Positions 18,671 through 36,643 are shown, counted from the first letter of the stretch. The stretch is 64,000 bases of DNA from Qipengyuania aestuarii (GCF_019711535.1 NZ_JAIGNP010000003.1:372001-436000), one strand, 5' to 3'. The notes: generated by a model from the sequence alone, not told the origin. Translations and numbers: made by a program.

Positions 18671-20125
18671 ATGCAAAAGCTCGATCCGAGAGGCCGCAAG
18701 GTCAAAATCCTCGCCACTGTCGGCCCCGCCAGCCGGTCTCCCGAAATGCTCGCCCGCCTGTTCAAGGCCGGAGTAGACGCCTTCCGCGTCAATATGAGCC
18801 ACGGCGAACATGGCGATCACGAACAGACGATCAAGGCGATCCGCCAGATGGAAAAGGATTTCCATCGTCCGATCGCCATCCTCGCCGATCTTCAGGGCCC
18901 CAAGCTGCGCGTCGGCAAGTTCAAGGATGGTCAGGCGGTGATCCGGCATTCTGGCCATTTCACGCTCGATCGCAATCCCGAGCCGGGCGATGAAACCCGA
19001 GTGCAGCTGCCGCATCCCGAACTGTTCGGCCTGCTCGAGAAGGGCCAGCGCCTACTCATCAACGATGGCAAGATCCGGCTGAAGGTCATCCGCGCCGACG
19101 AGAACGAAATCCTTTGCTCGGCCGAAGTCGGCGGCGTCATTTCCGATCGCAAGGGCGTGAACGTGCCCGATGCCGAAGTCCCGATCCCCGCACTGACCGA
19201 CAAGGACCGCAAGGATCTTGCCTTCGCGATGCACCAGAATGTCGACTGGATCGGCTTGAGCTTCGTGCAGCGTCCTGAAGACCTTGCCGAAGCGCGCAAG
19301 CTGATGGGCGGCAAGGGCGCGCTATGCGCCAAGATCGAAAAGCCGATGGCGGTGCGCCGCCTCGACGAGATCATCGAGATGTCGGACGGCATCATGGTCG
19401 CCCGCGGGGATCTGGGCGTCGAGCTGGAACCGCAGGAAGTTCCGCCGCTCCAGAAGCAGATCGTCAACAAGGCGCGCACCGCCGGCAAGCCGGTCATCGT
19501 CGCCACGCAGATGCTCGAAAGCATGATCGAAAGCCCGGCCCCGACCCGGGCCGAAGTCTCCGACGTGGCGAATGCGGTCTATGACGGCGCCGACGCCGTG
19601 ATGCTGAGCGCGGAAACCGCTGCGGGCGACTGGCCCGAAGAAGCGGTTACCATCATGCACCGCATCGCCAAGCAGGTTGAGCAGGACGAGGCCTATCTCG
19701 GCCGCGTGCGCTTCCTCGACACCCCGCCCGATCGCACCACCGCTGACGCGCTGGCGCACGCCTGCATGACCGTCGCCGACACAGTGGCCATCGAAGCAAT
19801 CACCGTCTTCACCGGCAGCGGCTCCACTGCCCGCCGCGTGGCTCGCGAACGGCCCAGCGTGCCCATGCTGGTGCTCACGCCGAGCATGACGACGGCGCGC
19901 CGCCTAGGCCTGCTGTGGGGCGCCCATGCAGTGGCAACCAAGGACATCGGCAGCTTCGAAGAGATGATCGCCAAGGGCAAGCGCATGGCGCTTCGTCATG
20001 GGCTCGGCAGCGCCGGTTCGAAACTGATTGCGCTGGCCGGCGTCCCTTTCGGCACCCCCGGTTCGACCAATCTCATGCACGTCGTCACCGTGGCGGGTGA
20101 CGAGCTGGAAAAGCACGGGGAATAA
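18671..20125 (+). CDS. pyk: pyruvate kinase
   Basis: This is the glycolytic enzyme converting phosphoenolpyruvate and ADP to pyruvate and ATP. The 484-residue product has KILATVGPASRSPEML at the N-terminus and the FRVNMSHGEHGDH segment. The active-site signature is CAKIEKPMAVRRLDEI, followed by MVARGDLGVELEPQEVPPLQKQ. The PAPTRAEVSDVANAVYDGADAVMLSAETA stretch is present, and the C-terminal domain is complete. ATG at 18671 fits the usual N-terminus; a TTG two codons earlier is possible. The stop is immediately adjacent to the stop of the convergent SulP gene (no gap). Confidence 0.96.
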   Translation: MQKLDPRGRKVKILATVGPASRSPEMLARLFKAGVDAFRVNMSHGEHGDHEQTIKAIRQMEKDFHRPIAILADLQGPKLRVGKFKDGQAVIRHSGHFTLDRNPEPGDETRVQLPHPELFGLLEKGQRLLINDGKIRLKVIRADENEILCSAEVGGVISDRKGVNVPDAEVPIPALTDKDRKDLAFAMHQNVDWIGLSFVQRPEDLAEARKLMGGKGALCAKIEKPMAVRRLDEIIEMSDGIMVARGDLGVELEPQEVPPLQKQIVNKARTAGKPVIVATQMLESMIESPAPTRAEVSDVANAVYDGADAVMLSAETAAGDWPEEAVTIMHRIAKQVEQDEAYLGRVRFLDTPPDRTTADALAHACMTVADTVAIEAITVFTGSGSTARRVARERPSVPMLVLTPSMTTARRLGLLWGAHAVATKDIGSFEEMIAKGKRMALRHGLGSAGSKLIALAGVPFGTPGSTNLMHVVTVAGDELEKHGE

Positions 20126-21835
20126 TCAGGTCGGCGCGATATCCTCGTCGAGCTGAACGCCGCACCCTTCGAGGGCCTGCCCCACGGTCCGGTAAAAGCG
20201 GCAGACGTTGCTATCGAGCTTCTCCAAGATCTCAGCCACCGGTTCGTGAACGGCGGCGAAGTGCAGAGTGATGCCCATCGATTTGAGGCGCGTCACCATG
20301 CGCCTCAGCATGGAAAGACCGCTTGCGTCGATATCGTTCACCGCGCTCATGTCGAGCACCAGGCCTGTCACGCCGTCATGTTCTGCCAGCCGGTTGAAGA
20401 CTTCTTCTTCGATATAGGCGGCATTGGCAAAATAGATTGACCGGTCGATCCTGACCACGAGATTCGGCAAGGTGGTCAGCTCGACCGCATCGCGCTCGAT
20501 CGATCGAAAGCTCGCTCCCCCGTCGTCCGTGCCAACCCGCGTTACGCGCGGCACCGAGGAGAACCAGAGGAAATAGGCAAGCCCCAAAAGTGCCCCGATG
20601 GCGAGGCCGAACCGTACGCCGAGCAGTAATGTCGACAGGAATGACGCCCCGACGATAACCGCCTCGACCCGGTCATGGTCCCAGACCGCCCGAATTTCGC
20701 GCAGGTTGATCAGACCGAAAACCGCGCTGATCACCAAGGCGGCCAAGGCGGTCTTCGGCAGGTAGGCCAGCAGCGGAGCAAGAAGGAAAAGGACGGCCAC
20801 GATGGCGAGCGACGCGATGATGGAAGTGAGCGGAGTGCGCCCGCCGCTATCGCCTGCCAGCGCCGAACGGCTGAGGCTGGCACCGACCGCATAGCCACCC
20901 GTGAGCGAGGCAGCGATATTGCCTGCCCCCAATGCCACCGCTTCCCGGCTCGTATCGAGATTGCTGCGATCTTCCCCGGCAAGCGCCTTGGCGACTGCAG
21001 TGGCAGTCACAAAAACGATGATGGCCACGGCCAGGCCGCTCGGCAACAAACCGATCCAGACGGAAGGTTCGGCAAAAGAACTGAAAAGATGCGGCAGCCC
21101 GCCGGACACAGCGTCTACCGTGGGCACTTTCGCCGGACTGGTCGCGGCGATCCAGCCTGCAATCACGATGACGAGCAGGGGGAGCGACTTTGCCAGGGCG
21201 AGCCGGAATGGCGGTTTGACTCCGATCTTCCAGAGAACGGCGGGCGCATAGCGATTGGCCAGCAACAGCGCCGTCAGCGCACCGGCGCCGATGGCCGCGG
21301 TGACTGGACGCAGCTGCTCCAAACCTTCCCCGAGTGCAGAGAGCGCTGAAGGGAGATTCCCCGCCCGCGGAACATCGATCCCGAGCAGCGTAGGCAGCTG
21401 GCTTGCCGCAATCAGGAACGCGGCTGCGGCAGTGAAGCCCAGCAGGACCGGTTCGCTGATGAAATTGACCAGCCTTCCCAGCCCGAAGCCGCCCAGAATG
21501 ACCAGCAGGATACCCGCCTCGATACCGATGATTGCCGCCCCGACCTGCGGTTCGAGCGCCGCATTCCCGACAGCTTCGCTGATCACAAGCGATACCAGCG
21601 CCACCGGTCCCACCGAGACGAAGGGGCAGGTGCCGAAAAAGAAATACAGGACGGGAGGAGTCAGCGCTGCGAAGAGGCCCATCTGCGGCGGGAGCCCAGC
21701 CAGCTGAGCATAAGCCATGGCCTGCGGCACGAGCAGGATGGAAAGCACGAGGCCCGCGATGACATCCTTGCCGGCGCTCTGGGCACTGAACGCATCCAAC
21801 CATCGTGTGGTAGGCACGAGTGCCTCGCCTGCCAT
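20126..21835 (-). CDS. SulP family anion transporter with STAS domain
   Basis: A 569-residue SLC26/SulP transporter. The membrane domain (about residues 1–420, with LVLSILLVPQAMAYAQLAGLPPQMGLFAAL as the family's N-terminal signature) is followed by a cytoplasmic STAS domain. In the STAS domain, IYFANAAYIEEEVFNRL and LVLDMSAVNDIDASGLSML are recognisable. Relatives carry sulfate, bicarbonate or dicarboxylates; the substrate cannot be assigned here, and no carbonic anhydrase or sulfur gene is adjacent. The start is ATG 21835 with GGAG about 11 bp upstream; TTG at 21844 is an alternative. Confidence 0.92.
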   Translation of the reverse strand: MAGEALVPTTRWLDAFSAQSAGKDVIAGLVLSILLVPQAMAYAQLAGLPPQMGLFAALTPPVLYFFFGTCPFVSVGPVALVSLVISEAVGNAALEPQVGAAIIGIEAGILLVILGGFGLGRLVNFISEPVLLGFTAAAAFLIAASQLPTLLGIDVPRAGNLPSALSALGEGLEQLRPVTAAIGAGALTALLLANRYAPAVLWKIGVKPPFRLALAKSLPLLVIVIAGWIAATSPAKVPTVDAVSGGLPHLFSSFAEPSVWIGLLPSGLAVAIIVFVTATAVAKALAGEDRSNLDTSREAVALGAGNIAASLTGGYAVGASLSRSALAGDSGGRTPLTSIIASLAIVAVLFLLAPLLAYLPKTALAALVISAVFGLINLREIRAVWDHDRVEAVIVGASFLSTLLLGVRFGLAIGALLGLAYFLWFSSVPRVTRVGTDDGGASFRSIERDAVELTTLPNLVVRIDRSIYFANAAYIEEEVFNRLAEHDGVTGLVLDMSAVNDIDASGLSMLRRMVTRLKSMGITLHFAAVHEPVAEILEKLDSNVCRFYRTVGQALEGCGVQLDEDIAPT

Positions 21836-21869
21836 GCGTCGCAATTCTCCTTCTGGGCGGTAACCTCGG

Positions 21870-23228
21870 CTATGAACGCGGCGAGGCGGCGGAGCGTTCC
21901 AACCGTTCCCGGGCCTTCTCTTCCCCGATCAGTGGTAGAAGCTCTTTCATTTCCGGCCCGTGGTCCTTGCCCGTCAGCGCCTGCCGCAGGGGCAGGAACA
22001 GGGCTTTGCCCTTGCGCCCCGTCGATTCCTTGAGCCTGGCTGTCAGGTCCTGCCAGGGAGTTTCCGACCAGGTGAGAGCTGCTGCGGCGTCACCGAGAAA
22101 CGCCCTGTCTTCCGCTTCGAAATCAGGCTGATCGATCGGGCCGGTGACCAGCTGCCACCAGTCGCGCACCTCTTTCAGATGCGTGATGTTCGGACGGACG
22201 GCATGCCAGCCGGCTGCGTCCATTTCATCCGGCAGCCGGCCTTCAACCTCGGCGAAATCCATCTGGTGGAGGATCGCGGCGTTGAGTCGATCGAGCTCGC
22301 TTTCGTCGAACCGTGCAGGGGCACGCCCGAAGGTGGACAGGTCGAAACTGGCAACCAGTTCGCCGCGATCAGCGATCGCCTCGACGGGGCGGGACGTTCC
22401 GAGCCGCGCCAGCAGTGCGACAATCGCCTCGGGCTCGATGTCGCGCTCGCGAAACGCGTCGCAGCCGAGCGAGCCAAGGCGTTTCGATAGCTTGCCCTCA
22501 TTTCCTACCAGCAGGGCTTCATGCGCGAACCGCGGCATTTCGCTGTTAGGATATGCTGCAGCAATAAGTGCGGTAAACATCTGAATTTGCACGGCGGTGT
22601 TGGATACATGGTCCTCCCCGCGCAGGACATCGGTGATACCCATATCGAGATCGTCAACCGCACTGGGAAGCATATAGAGCCAGCTGCCGTCGGCCCGCCG
22701 GACAACCGGATCGGACAGCTGCGACGGATCGAATTTCTGCGCGCCGCGAATGCCATCGTCCCAGCGAATGGCTTCATCGTGGTCAAGCTTGAATCGCCAA
22801 TGCGGAGCGATGCCCTCCGCCTCTTTGGCTGCCCGGTCCTCTGCGCTCAAATCGAGCGCCGCACGGTCATAGATCGGCGGCAGACCACGTCCCAAACGGA
22901 TCTTGCGCTTGAGTTCGAGCTCCTGTGCCGTCTCGTAAGCCGGGTAAACCCGACCGGCCTGCTTCAGGGCCTCGAATGCCGCCTCATATTTCTCGAGCCG
23001 CAGCGATTGCCGCTCCTCCGCGTCCGGTTCGATACCGAGCCAGGCGAGATCCTTGCGGATACCATCGACATATTCTTCCCGGCTGCGCTGTGCATCGGTG
23101 TCATCTATCCGGAGGATGAACTTGCCGCCTGCCTGACGCGCCAACAGCCAGTTGTGGAGCGCGGTACGGCTATTTCCGACATGAAGATGGCCGGTGGGCG
23201 ACGGCGCAAAACGCGTAATGGTAGTCAT
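21870..23228 (-). CDS. gltX: glutamyl-tRNA synthetase
   Basis: A 452-residue class I synthetase. The HIGH-type motif is PSPTGHLHVGNSRTALHN (residues 9–26), and the KMSKS-type motif is KLSKRLGS near residue 245. Many alphaproteobacteria have two GltX paralogues, one charging tRNA-Glu and one also (mis)charging tRNA-Gln for the amidotransferase route. I cannot tell from sequence alone which this is. It begins with MTTITRFAPSPTG, the standard start. The neighbouring SulP and GGDEF–EAL genes are on the same strand but do not look functionally linked. Confidence 0.94.
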   Translation of the reverse strand: MTTITRFAPSPTGHLHVGNSRTALHNWLLARQAGGKFILRIDDTDAQRSREEYVDGIRKDLAWLGIEPDAEERQSLRLEKYEAAFEALKQAGRVYPAYETAQELELKRKIRLGRGLPPIYDRAALDLSAEDRAAKEAEGIAPHWRFKLDHDEAIRWDDGIRGAQKFDPSQLSDPVVRRADGSWLYMLPSAVDDLDMGITDVLRGEDHVSNTAVQIQMFTALIAAAYPNSEMPRFAHEALLVGNEGKLSKRLGSLGCDAFRERDIEPEAIVALLARLGTSRPVEAIADRGELVASFDLSTFGRAPARFDESELDRLNAAILHQMDFAEVEGRLPDEMDAAGWHAVRPNITHLKEVRDWWQLVTGPIDQPDFEAEDRAFLGDAAAALTWSETPWQDLTARLKESTGRKGKALFLPLRQALTGKDHGPEMKELLPLIGEEKARERLERSAASPRS

Positions 23229-23301
23229 GGCCGCAGCCGATAGCGCAAGGCGCAGGATATGGCGAGCGGTCCGATAGGGGTCCCGATCGTGAGCGCGGGC
23301 G

Positions 23302-25680
23302 TCAGCGTGTGCGCAAGGCTTCCTGCGTCCGCGCCCGCACAGAGGCCGTCACTTTCTGGCGCTTGCGGCGATACTCCAGAAATTCCGTGCCGAGATATTC
23401 GCTGGTGGATCTCTCCCCCCCGTGCGGGGCCGGTAAAGGTAGCGCCATGCAGTCGGCCGAGGACGGCTTTGCGATCAGAAACCCCTGCGCCTCGTCGGCG
23501 CCCAGCTTGCGCAACATGTCCAGCTGATCGGGCGACTCGATCCCTTCTGCTGTCACTGCCACGCCGAAAGCGTCGGCAAGGCGGGTGATGCTCGATACGA
23601 TCGCCTGGCTGGCGATGTCCTGCACGACATCGGTCACGAACGTGCGATCGATCTTGAGCCGATCGAACGGAAAGCGACGCAAATAGCTGAGCGAGGAGAA
23701 GCCGGTGCCGAAGTCGTCGATCGCGATCTTCACGCCTAGATCGCGCAAGGCCATCAGGTTCGTCAGGCTCTTGTGATCCTCGTCCATCAGGACATGCTCG
23801 GTGATTTCCAGCTCCACGCGCTCAGGAGCGATATGTGTCATATCGATGGCCTGGGCGACCGTACCAACGATGCCAGGTGTTTTCACCTGAGTAGGCGAAA
23901 GGTTGATCGCTATGCGAAATTCGCCAGAGGCCCTCGAGGCATCGAAAAGTGCCTGCTGGATAACCCAGTCACCGAAAGACAGGATCTGGCCCGTTTCCTC
24001 GGCGAAGGGCAGGAATTCGTTTGGCGCGATTATCCCGCGCTGCGGATGACGCCAGCGCAGCAAGGCCTCGTAGGCCGTGATTTCTCCGGTTCTGAGATCG
24101 GCTACGGGCTGGTAGTCGAGATACATTTGCCCCCGGTTGAGCGCCTCGCCCAGATCCATTTCGATCTCGCGGCGCTCGCGGGCCGCTCGGTCGAAGCTCG
24201 GATCGAACAGCGCCAGGTCATCGCGGCCCTTCTTCTTCGCCATGTGAAGCGCCAGATCGGCACGGCGCATCAGTTCGTCGGCGTCGCAATCTCCGTCCAG
24301 AGAACGGGCGATTCCGACGCTGGCCGATATGCGATGACGCTGGCCATCTATGACGAAGGGCGCGCGCATGACGGACAGAAAACGATGCGCGCGTTCAAGC
24401 AGCAGACCGTCACCCGACCGGGTGTTGATGAGGACGGCAAATTCGTCCCCGCCAAGCCGCGCCACCAGATCCTCCTTGCGCACCTCCTGCTCCAGCCTTG
24501 CCGCCGCCTCGCGCAGCAACGCATCACCCAAGGCGTGGCCACGGGCATCGTTGACCGCCTTGAAATCGTCGAGGTCAATATAGAAAACTGCGGCATCGAA
24601 GACGGCAGAGGTGCCCTCCTTTTCCTTCCCGCGAAGCCTTTCATTGAAGAGGTGCCGATTGGCCACTCCGGTCAGGCTGTCGTAATGGGCCATGAAAGCA
24701 ACCCGTTCTTCGACGAGCCGCGCGCTCGTCACGTCCCTGGCGACACCAGCCATGCCTGCGCCACCATCGCGGGGCCGCGCAGATAGTCGCCAGTACCTGA
24801 GGTTTCCGTCGATCATGAGGCCGACCAGCAGATCCCGGAAAGGCTCTTGGTTCGAAAGACGCCGCGCAAGTATGTCGCGCTCCTTGCTGGGCTTGAAGAG
24901 CTCGAGAAATGCGAGCCCTTCCAATTTCTCACGCTCGATCCCGATCAGAGCTGCAAATCGCTCGCTGACATCGCGCAGATTTCCGTTCGGTCCGACCATC
25001 CAGAGGCTATCCGACGATTGCTCCTCGTAATCGTCCAGCAGCACTCTGATCATTGCCTCGTTTTCGCGGCGCCGGAATTCGCTGCGGACGGACTGGCGAA
25101 AGCTGCGCTCCTGATTGATCAGAGTGATCATCAGCACGATCCCGAAGGATGTGAGCAACGTCAGCGACGGCCAGCCATCCAGACCCGCCACCGCCAGGGT
25201 AGTCGAGGCCAGACCGACTGACATGCCGAGGATATGGAAAATGCCGACACCCGGGCTGCTGCGATAAGCCATCAGCACGCTGCAATAGATCGCCGTTCCT
25301 GCGATCCCGAGGAAGGTGATATCGATCGGATCGGCAATGATCGCCAGATAGGGAAACAGGATCATCCAGCCGATGCTGGTGGCGAATTGTGCGGCGACAA
25401 CCAGTTTCCAGCGGCGATACAGCGCCTGCCAAGGGGCGTTTGCCGGGTCGAAATTGCGGGCCAGGAACACCGACAGCGCCACCAGCGCGATCTGGATCGC
25501 GGCAAGGACCAGCAGGTAGGGCCCATTGGCCGGATCGTAGAACACCTTGGTGACGACGAGGATGGTCACTAGCGAAGGTACGAGCAGGATACCCAGGCCA
25601 CGCTTCAGATCGCCCAACCGGCGACGCAAGGCGAACTGCCCTGCTGGCGTGGAAATACAATTTGGATGACCTGGCTTCAA
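23302..25680 (-). CDS. GGDEF–EAL cyclic-di-GMP signalling protein with membrane sensor and PAS domain
   Basis: A 792-residue protein. An N-terminal block of about six to seven transmembrane helices (residues 25–195) is followed by a PAS domain (215–330), a GGDEF diguanylate cyclase domain and an EAL phosphodiesterase domain. The cyclase site is intact (RLGGDEF near residue 410). The EAL site is also intact: YEALLRW, NLSPTQ, ELEITEHVL, DDFGTGFSSLSYL, KIDRTFV, and the TAEGIES motif. Both activities are therefore possible. Start TTG 25680 has a G-rich ribosome-binding sequence just upstream. It may connect with the PilZ–XRE protein encoded at 40.3–40.9 kb, since both are c-di-GMP family proteins (inference). 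Confidence 0.93.
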   Translation of the reverse strand: MKPGHPNCISTPAGQFALRRRLGDLKRGLGILLVPSLVTILVVTKVFYDPANGPYLLVLAAIQIALVALSVFLARNFDPANAPWQALYRRWKLVVAAQFATSIGWMILFPYLAIIADPIDITFLGIAGTAIYCSVLMAYRSSPGVGIFHILGMSVGLASTTLAVAGLDGWPSLTLLTSFGIVLMITLINQERSFRQSVRSEFRRRENEAMIRVLLDDYEEQSSDSLWMVGPNGNLRDVSERFAALIGIEREKLEGLAFLELFKPSKERDILARRLSNQEPFRDLLVGLMIDGNLRYWRLSARPRDGGAGMAGVARDVTSARLVEERVAFMAHYDSLTGVANRHLFNERLRGKEKEGTSAVFDAAVFYIDLDDFKAVNDARGHALGDALLREAAARLEQEVRKEDLVARLGGDEFAVLINTRSGDGLLLERAHRFLSVMRAPFVIDGQRHRISASVGIARSLDGDCDADELMRRADLALHMAKKKGRDDLALFDPSFDRAARERREIEMDLGEALNRGQMYLDYQPVADLRTGEITAYEALLRWRHPQRGIIAPNEFLPFAEETGQILSFGDWVIQQALFDASRASGEFRIAINLSPTQVKTPGIVGTVAQAIDMTHIAPERVELEITEHVLMDEDHKSLTNLMALRDLGVKIAIDDFGTGFSSLSYLRRFPFDRLKIDRTFVTDVVQDIASQAIVSSITRLADAFGVAVTAEGIESPDQLDMLRKLGADEAQGFLIAKPSSADCMALPLPAPHGGERSTSEYLGTEFLEYRRKRQKVTASVRARTQEALRTR

Positions 25681-25784
25681 AGCGACCCCCTGCCCGAGCT
25701 TTTCACCTCTGCCTAATAAGCCATTGACGTTACGGAAATCTACTTATTTATTAGCTCTTCTTCATAACCAACGCGGTGTGTAAC

Positions 25785-25816
25785 AAAAAAGCCCCGCCGA
25801 ATTTCTCCGGCGGGGC
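25785..25816 (-). terminator. rpoC terminator
   Basis: Read on the minus strand: GCCCCGCCG, an 8-nt loop, CGGCGGGGC (genomic 25816–25791) followed by six T residues (25790–25785). It is a perfect 9-bp stem, 30 bp beyond the rpoC stop, and ends the rpoB–DUF5076–rpoC unit. Confidence 0.92.
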
Positions 25817-25845
25817 CCATATTTATTTGCGAATCGCGAAGTGGC

Positions 25846-30174
<4,329 letters not shown>

Positions 30175-30177
30175 GAC

Positions 30178-30468
30178 TCAGTGCCTCTCGTGCGAGGTGA
30201 TGTTCGTGGTCGGATTGTTCAGTTCCGCTAGGAAACCGTCTTGAATCCGGCGGAGAGAATCAGGGATCTTCAGCCCTTCGTCCCTCTCCAAAACCTGGGC
30301 GGCGTGTCGTGCAAGGTCGGCTAGGACGACGCCCCATGATGCTGGGTCTTCCCAAAGTCCGCCCTTGATATTCACATGTTGAGCGCCATCGGCACCCCAC
30401 AAGCGAAGGATCTCATATGCGTCAGGGTCGGACATGGCGGAGAAAGGGGGCTCTAAAGCTTGCTGCAT
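30178..30468 (-). CDS. DUF5076-type small protein between rpoB and rpoC
   Basis: A 96-residue protein, MQQALEPPFSAMSDPDAYEILRLWGADGAQHVNIKGG and onward, with WEDPASWGVVLADLARHAAQVL in the middle. I recognise it, with moderate certainty, as the DUF5076 family seen next to RNA-polymerase genes in alphaproteobacteria. The ATG is 7 bp after the rpoB stop and has a strong AAGGA. The stop is 3 bp before the rpoC ATG, so all three genes are translated from one transcript. Function unknown. The second Met (about residue 12) is an alternative start. A longer in-frame extension to 30615 overlaps rpoB and is not credible. Confidence 0.8.
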   Translation of the reverse strand: MQQALEPPFSAMSDPDAYEILRLWGADGAQHVNIKGGLWEDPASWGVVLADLARHAAQVLERDEGLKIPDSLRRIQDGFLAELNNPTTNITSHERH

Positions 30469-30475
30469 CGTTTCC

Positions 30476-34657
<4,182 letters not shown>

Positions 34658-34953
34658 AAGGGGTAATTACCTCTTCTCGTGTGCCAGCTCCGCAATGTCC
34701 ATTGACTCGGACAGGAGCGAAATTTGATGTCTCATGCGCGTGAGAGCCGTATCGCGAGACGCAAAAAGGCCGCAGCGAATGCACACCCTTAGCGGCGGCA
34801 GCTGCAGCTCATGAAAAGCGTCGCGATATGGAAACGCCGCTTCCATCCTGTGTCCGATCCCCGCGCATGAATCAGACTCGCTCGAAGCGTGCGGTCGAGA
34901 GGGCATATAGGATGCGCGCCCGACAGGGTCAAGGAGCGCGATTCCGAGTCACA

Positions 34954-35015
34954 TATCGTTTTTCGATATTATCGATTGACGATAAGGGTCGTCTGCATCA
35001 TATCGAATTTCGATA
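34954..35015 (+). promoter_or_regulatory. triple 15-bp operator TATCG-N5-CGATA in the DUF2975/XRE promoter
   Basis: Three exact copies of the dyad TATCG-N5-CGATA occur at 34954–34968, 34970–34984 and 35001–35015 (spacers TTTTT, ATTGA, AATTT). Centres are 16 and 31 bp apart. A TTGACG (34976–34981), a plausible -35 box, overlaps the second copy. The third copy lies near the expected -10 and ends 8 bp before the DUF2975 start. The arrangement fits autorepression by the XRE regulator encoded in this operon (inference). The rest of the 366-bp gap 34658–35023 must also contain the rpoB promoter on the other strand; I could not place it. Confidence 0.75.
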
Positions 35016-35023
35016 AAGGAGAT

Positions 35024-35542
35024 ATGCCCGTGTTCGGAACGACAATCTGGATATTTCGCATCGCGAACTGGCTGAACTGGATTGGGGCAGTCTTGTTCAC
35101 TCTACTTCTCGCTGCGCTGCTATTGGCGAGCGAGCATTTCTATCCGGCAATTACTCAAGCGTTCGAGGTCCGCGGACAAGAGGCAGTCCGGGCGGTGTGG
35201 ACGTGGCTTGTCTCGGTCTGCGCTATCGTGGTGCCGGCTGCGATCTGCATCCATGTGATCTTCACCCGCCTGATCGCCCTGCTCCGTGACGCGGCCATCG
35301 GGCAGGCTTTCAGCGAGCAGAATGCACGCCGGCTCAAGGCAGTAGGCTGGGCGCTTCTGGGCGTTAATATCCTCGACCTCATATTCGGACAGATATCGGT
35401 CTGGGCGAGCGCGGCCAGCGGCGAATATTTCGGCTGGACCTTCTCGCTCACCGGCTGGTTCGCGGTTCTTCTGCTGTTCCTTCTGGCCAAGGTTTTCCGC
35501 GAAGGCGCCGCCATGCGCGAAGACCTGGAAGGCACCGTCTGA
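35024..35542 (+). CDS. DUF2975 family membrane protein
   Basis: A 172-residue protein with four hydrophobic helices (roughly residues 15–40, 65–90, 110–130 and 140–160) and a cytoplasmic AIGQAFSEQNARRLKAVGWALL segment between helices 2 and 3, which is the DUF2975 signature. Function unknown. AAAGGAG directly precedes the ATG at 35024. The downstream XRE gene starts within the stop codon (1-bp overlap). DUF2975 proteins are very often encoded next to a small XRE regulator like the one here. The pair may be a membrane signal plus repressor, but this is not proven. Confidence 0.83.
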   Translation: MPVFGTTIWIFRIANWLNWIGAVLFTLLLAALLLASEHFYPAITQAFEVRGQEAVRAVWTWLVSVCAIVVPAAICIHVIFTRLIALLRDAAIGQAFSEQNARRLKAVGWALLGVNILDLIFGQISVWASAASGEYFGWTFSLTGWFAVLLLFLLAKVFREGAAMREDLEGTV

Positions 35543-35772
35543 TGCCTACCGAGGACACCAGCGCAATCGCTGTCCGGCTGGACGAGCTGCTGCAGGATCG
35601 CGGCATGACGCTGACCGAACTGTCCGAACGCATCGGGCTCACACTCGCCAACCTTTCGATCCTGAAAACAGGCAAGGCCAAGGCGATCCGCTTTTCGACA
35701 CTCGAAGCCATCTGCCGCGAACTGGAATGCCAGCCGGGGGACTTGCTTGAATATAGGGAGGATTCACAATGA
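35542..35772 (+). CDS. small XRE-type (YozG-like) transcriptional regulator
   Basis: A 76-residue protein that is almost entirely a helix-turn-helix domain: IAVRLDELLQDRGMTLTELSERIGLTLANLSILKTGKAKAIRFSTLEAICRELECQPGDLLEY. The GLTLANLSILKTGKAKAIRFSTL recognition helix region is the hallmark of the YozG-like group that pairs with DUF2975. The gene overlaps DUF2975 by 1 bp and the next gene by 4 bp, so all three are translationally coupled. It is the best candidate to bind the three TATCG-N5-CGATA sites upstream of the operon. Confidence 0.88.
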   Translation: MPTEDTSAIAVRLDELLQDRGMTLTELSERIGLTLANLSILKTGKAKAIRFSTLEAICRELECQPGDLLEYREDSQ

Positions 35773-36536
35773 TCTGGATAAAACGTTTCTTCACCGACCT
35801 CGGCGGGACCTATGTCGACAGTCTGCGCGCGATAAAGGCCCTACCCTGGCTATTTGCCGCAATCATCGGCTGGGAGTTTGCGCAGCATATCGTCGAAGTG
35901 CGTATCGGCATGTTCGAAAGCCAGGAGATGGGGCGCGCCGTCGCAGATGATGGGCTGCGAATGGCTTTCGGCTGGGTGAAGATGGCATCGATCTATGTCG
36001 GGGCCTTCTTCGTCATCCGGTATTTCATCTCCCAGCGCAGTGACCGCAAGCTTGCGCCTCTGGGCTCAGCAGGCCTCCGCTACCTCCCGTATTTCGCCTA
36101 TTCATTGGTCGTTTTTGCGGCGCTATTCTATGCTCGCTTCCTCATTCCCGAAGTGCATGTCGATACTTTCCGCGCCGCCGTGGGGCTGGGCCAGCAGCTG
36201 CTGGAACCCCTGCTCATCGCCTGGGTCGTAGCCGCTGCGACCGACGGCAGGATTAGCGGACCTATCGCATCGGCGCGACGGCTCGGCTTGCTCTATTTTC
36301 TCGCACTGCCGTTGCTGTTGCTGGCACGTGTTCCCGCTAGCCTCCTGCATCAGCATCTCAACGAGACCGCCGTCGGCAGTATGGGAACGGAATTGTGGTT
36401 GACCCTGGCAATCGACGCTGTCGTGGTTGGTCTTATCGTCTCCATCGTCCCGTCAGCCATGGTGCGAGTGGCAGGGTGGATGGACAAGCGCAGCATGCAG
36501 AAGCGTCCCGCCGAGCCACGCCCTCTCACAGCGTGA
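35769..36536 (+). CDS. uncharacterised multi-pass membrane protein of the DUF2975/XRE operon
   Basis: A 255-residue protein with about six predicted transmembrane helices, starting MIWIKRFFTDLGGTYVDSLRAIKALPWLF. I do not recognise a named family. Features are an amphipathic N-terminal segment, a cytoplasmic loop RYFISQRSDRKLAPLG after helix 2, and a Lys/Arg-rich C-terminal tail. It overlaps the XRE regulator by 4 bp (ATGA), so it is co-translated. Its job is probably linked to whatever DUF2975 and the regulator sense, but nothing more can be said. Confidence 0.75.
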   Translation: MIWIKRFFTDLGGTYVDSLRAIKALPWLFAAIIGWEFAQHIVEVRIGMFESQEMGRAVADDGLRMAFGWVKMASIYVGAFFVIRYFISQRSDRKLAPLGSAGLRYLPYFAYSLVVFAALFYARFLIPEVHVDTFRAAVGLGQQLLEPLLIAWVVAAATDGRISGPIASARRLGLLYFLALPLLLLARVPASLLHQHLNETAVGSMGTELWLTLAIDAVVVGLIVSIVPSAMVRVAGWMDKRSMQKRPAEPRPLTA

Positions 36537-36643
36537 CTCCGCCCGGCACGCATGAAAATGCACCCAATGCAAAATGTGTCTTTTACTTGACGAGAATAAG
36601 GCTATTTTAAGGCCACGCCAATCATGGCGCAGGAATACGAATC

